Positions 4,904 through 5,204 of a DNA stretch of 5,204 nt are shown here, piece by piece. Made by a program: the position numbers and the translations under genes. The stretch lies in NCBI GenBank assembly GCA_934515035.1, contig CAKSXP010000142.1:1-5204 (forward strand). The letters are read 5' to 3'. Below the pieces are notes generated by a model. The model made no database searches, was not told the DNA's origin, and saw nothing but the letters and a program-made list of their open reading frames with translations. The stretch is from an uncultured Oscillospiraceae bacterium. GTDB taxonomy: Bacteria; Bacillota; Clostridia; Oscillospirales; Oscillospiraceae. How positions within the stretch are numbered: position 1 is the first letter of the stretch; each line of letters starts with the position of its first letter.

Positions 4904-5204
4904 ATGGTTTTGGCAGACAGCAAACTGCCTTTTGCGGCGGCTTATATGATAGCCGCCCCATTGTATACCGATATGACTGTGATTACCATCAAAATATCAA
5001 ATATTGACTGCGCAGCCTGCGTGGAGCGAATCGACAAAGCGCTGCTGTCTCTGCCCGGAGTGACTGACGCTGCGGCAAGCTACACCTCCGGGCGGGCGGT
5101 GATTCGCTTCGATGAAGCAAAGCTGACGCTTTCAGGGCTTGTCTGCGCCATCCAGAAAGCTGGCTTCGTTGTGCCTGAGGATCGGGTGCAGCTAACTCAT
5201 CCCG
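4904..5204 (+). CDS. Heavy-metal-associated (HMA) domain protein, N-terminal fragment
   Basis: The reading frame runs open to the right edge. The part from 4973 begins MTVITIKISNIDCAACVERI and continues through SLPGVTDAAASYTSGRAVI to QKAGFVVPEDRVQ. This is one complete HMA fold: beta-alpha-beta with the metal-binding C-x-x-C loop and the conserved LPGV and AGF positions. HMA domains carry soft metals and often sit at the N-terminus of P1B-type ATPases such as CopA, CadA or ZntA. The Asp before CxxC is more typical of Zn/Cd-type domains, a weak hint. A TauE/SafE-type transporter with an HMA head or a small chaperone are alternatives. The start is uncertain: ATG 4904 has AAGGG (4894-4898) at good spacing; in-frame ATGs at 4946 and 4973 lack a comparable site, although 4973 gives the standard HMA N-terminus. 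It is divergent from the GntR gene. Confidence 0.8.
   Translation, partial: MVLADSKLPFAAAYMIAAPLYTDMTVITIKISNIDCAACVERIDKALLSLPGVTDAAASYTSGRAVIRFDEAKLTLSGLVCAIQKAGFVVPEDRVQLTHP
4936..4957 (+). repeat. 7-bp hairpin early in the HMA gene
   Basis: GGCGGCT (4936-4942) and AGCCGCC (4951-4957) pair perfectly around an 8-base loop holding the in-frame ATG at 4946. If translation starts at 4904 it lies within the coding region; if it starts at 4973 it is a leader hairpin that could affect initiation. No T-run follows. Confidence 0.45.

Noticed and set aside
1..5204. CRISPR array, tRNA, rRNA, insertion sequence or riboswitch
   Set aside because: No regularly spaced repeats, cloverleaf-like sequence, transposase reading frame with terminal repeats, or recognised aptamer core was found on either strand.

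Overview
The window looks like chromosomal DNA of a low-to-mid GC anaerobic Gram-positive, most likely a gut-type member of the Clostridia. This is an inference from the strong AGGAGG-type ribosome binding sites, sigma-70/sigma-A promoters with 16-17 bp spacers, U-tract terminators and the gene types. No taxonomic marker gene is present. The first ~330 bases are visibly more GC-rich than the module that follows.

Layout, left to right. (1) 1-113, minus strand: the first 37 codons of a MarR-family regulator, running off the left edge, with a possible promoter lying inside a near-perfect 23-bp inverted repeat (151-203). (2) 204-450: no convincing gene; a possible 41-codon reading-frame remnant on the minus strand and a small hairpin. 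(3) 453-1031, plus strand: a good promoter followed at once by a perfect 26-bp palindrome (operator candidate), then a four-helix, histidine-bearing membrane protein gene of unknown function, broken by a +1 frameshift near 800-809. (4) 1102-1142: a strong bidirectional terminator between this gene and the convergent cluster. (5) 4762-1268, minus strand: a three-gene redox cluster, in transcription order a FadR-type GntR regulator, a CrtI/retinol-saturase-like FAD oxidoreductase, and a flavin plus [2Fe-2S] NAD(P)H-dependent reductase. The two enzyme genes abut with no gap and look translationally coupled; an intrinsic terminator sits between the regulator and the first enzyme. The regulator's promoter has a classic GntR/PdhR-like dyad directly downstream of its -10 box. 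(6) 4904-5204, plus strand: the divergent start of a heavy-metal-associated (HMA) domain protein, cut by the right edge.

Working model (inference): the ferredoxin-like reductase takes electrons from NAD(P)H through FAD to a [2Fe-2S] centre and passes them to the CrtI-like flavoenzyme, which reduces, or otherwise alters the unsaturation of, a hydrophobic substrate. The GntR protein senses the substrate or product, represses its own promoter, and may tune enzyme expression through terminator read-through. TTACCA/TGGTAA half-sites occur both at the GntR promoter and at the membrane-protein promoter 4 kb away, which hints at, but does not prove, a shared regulator.
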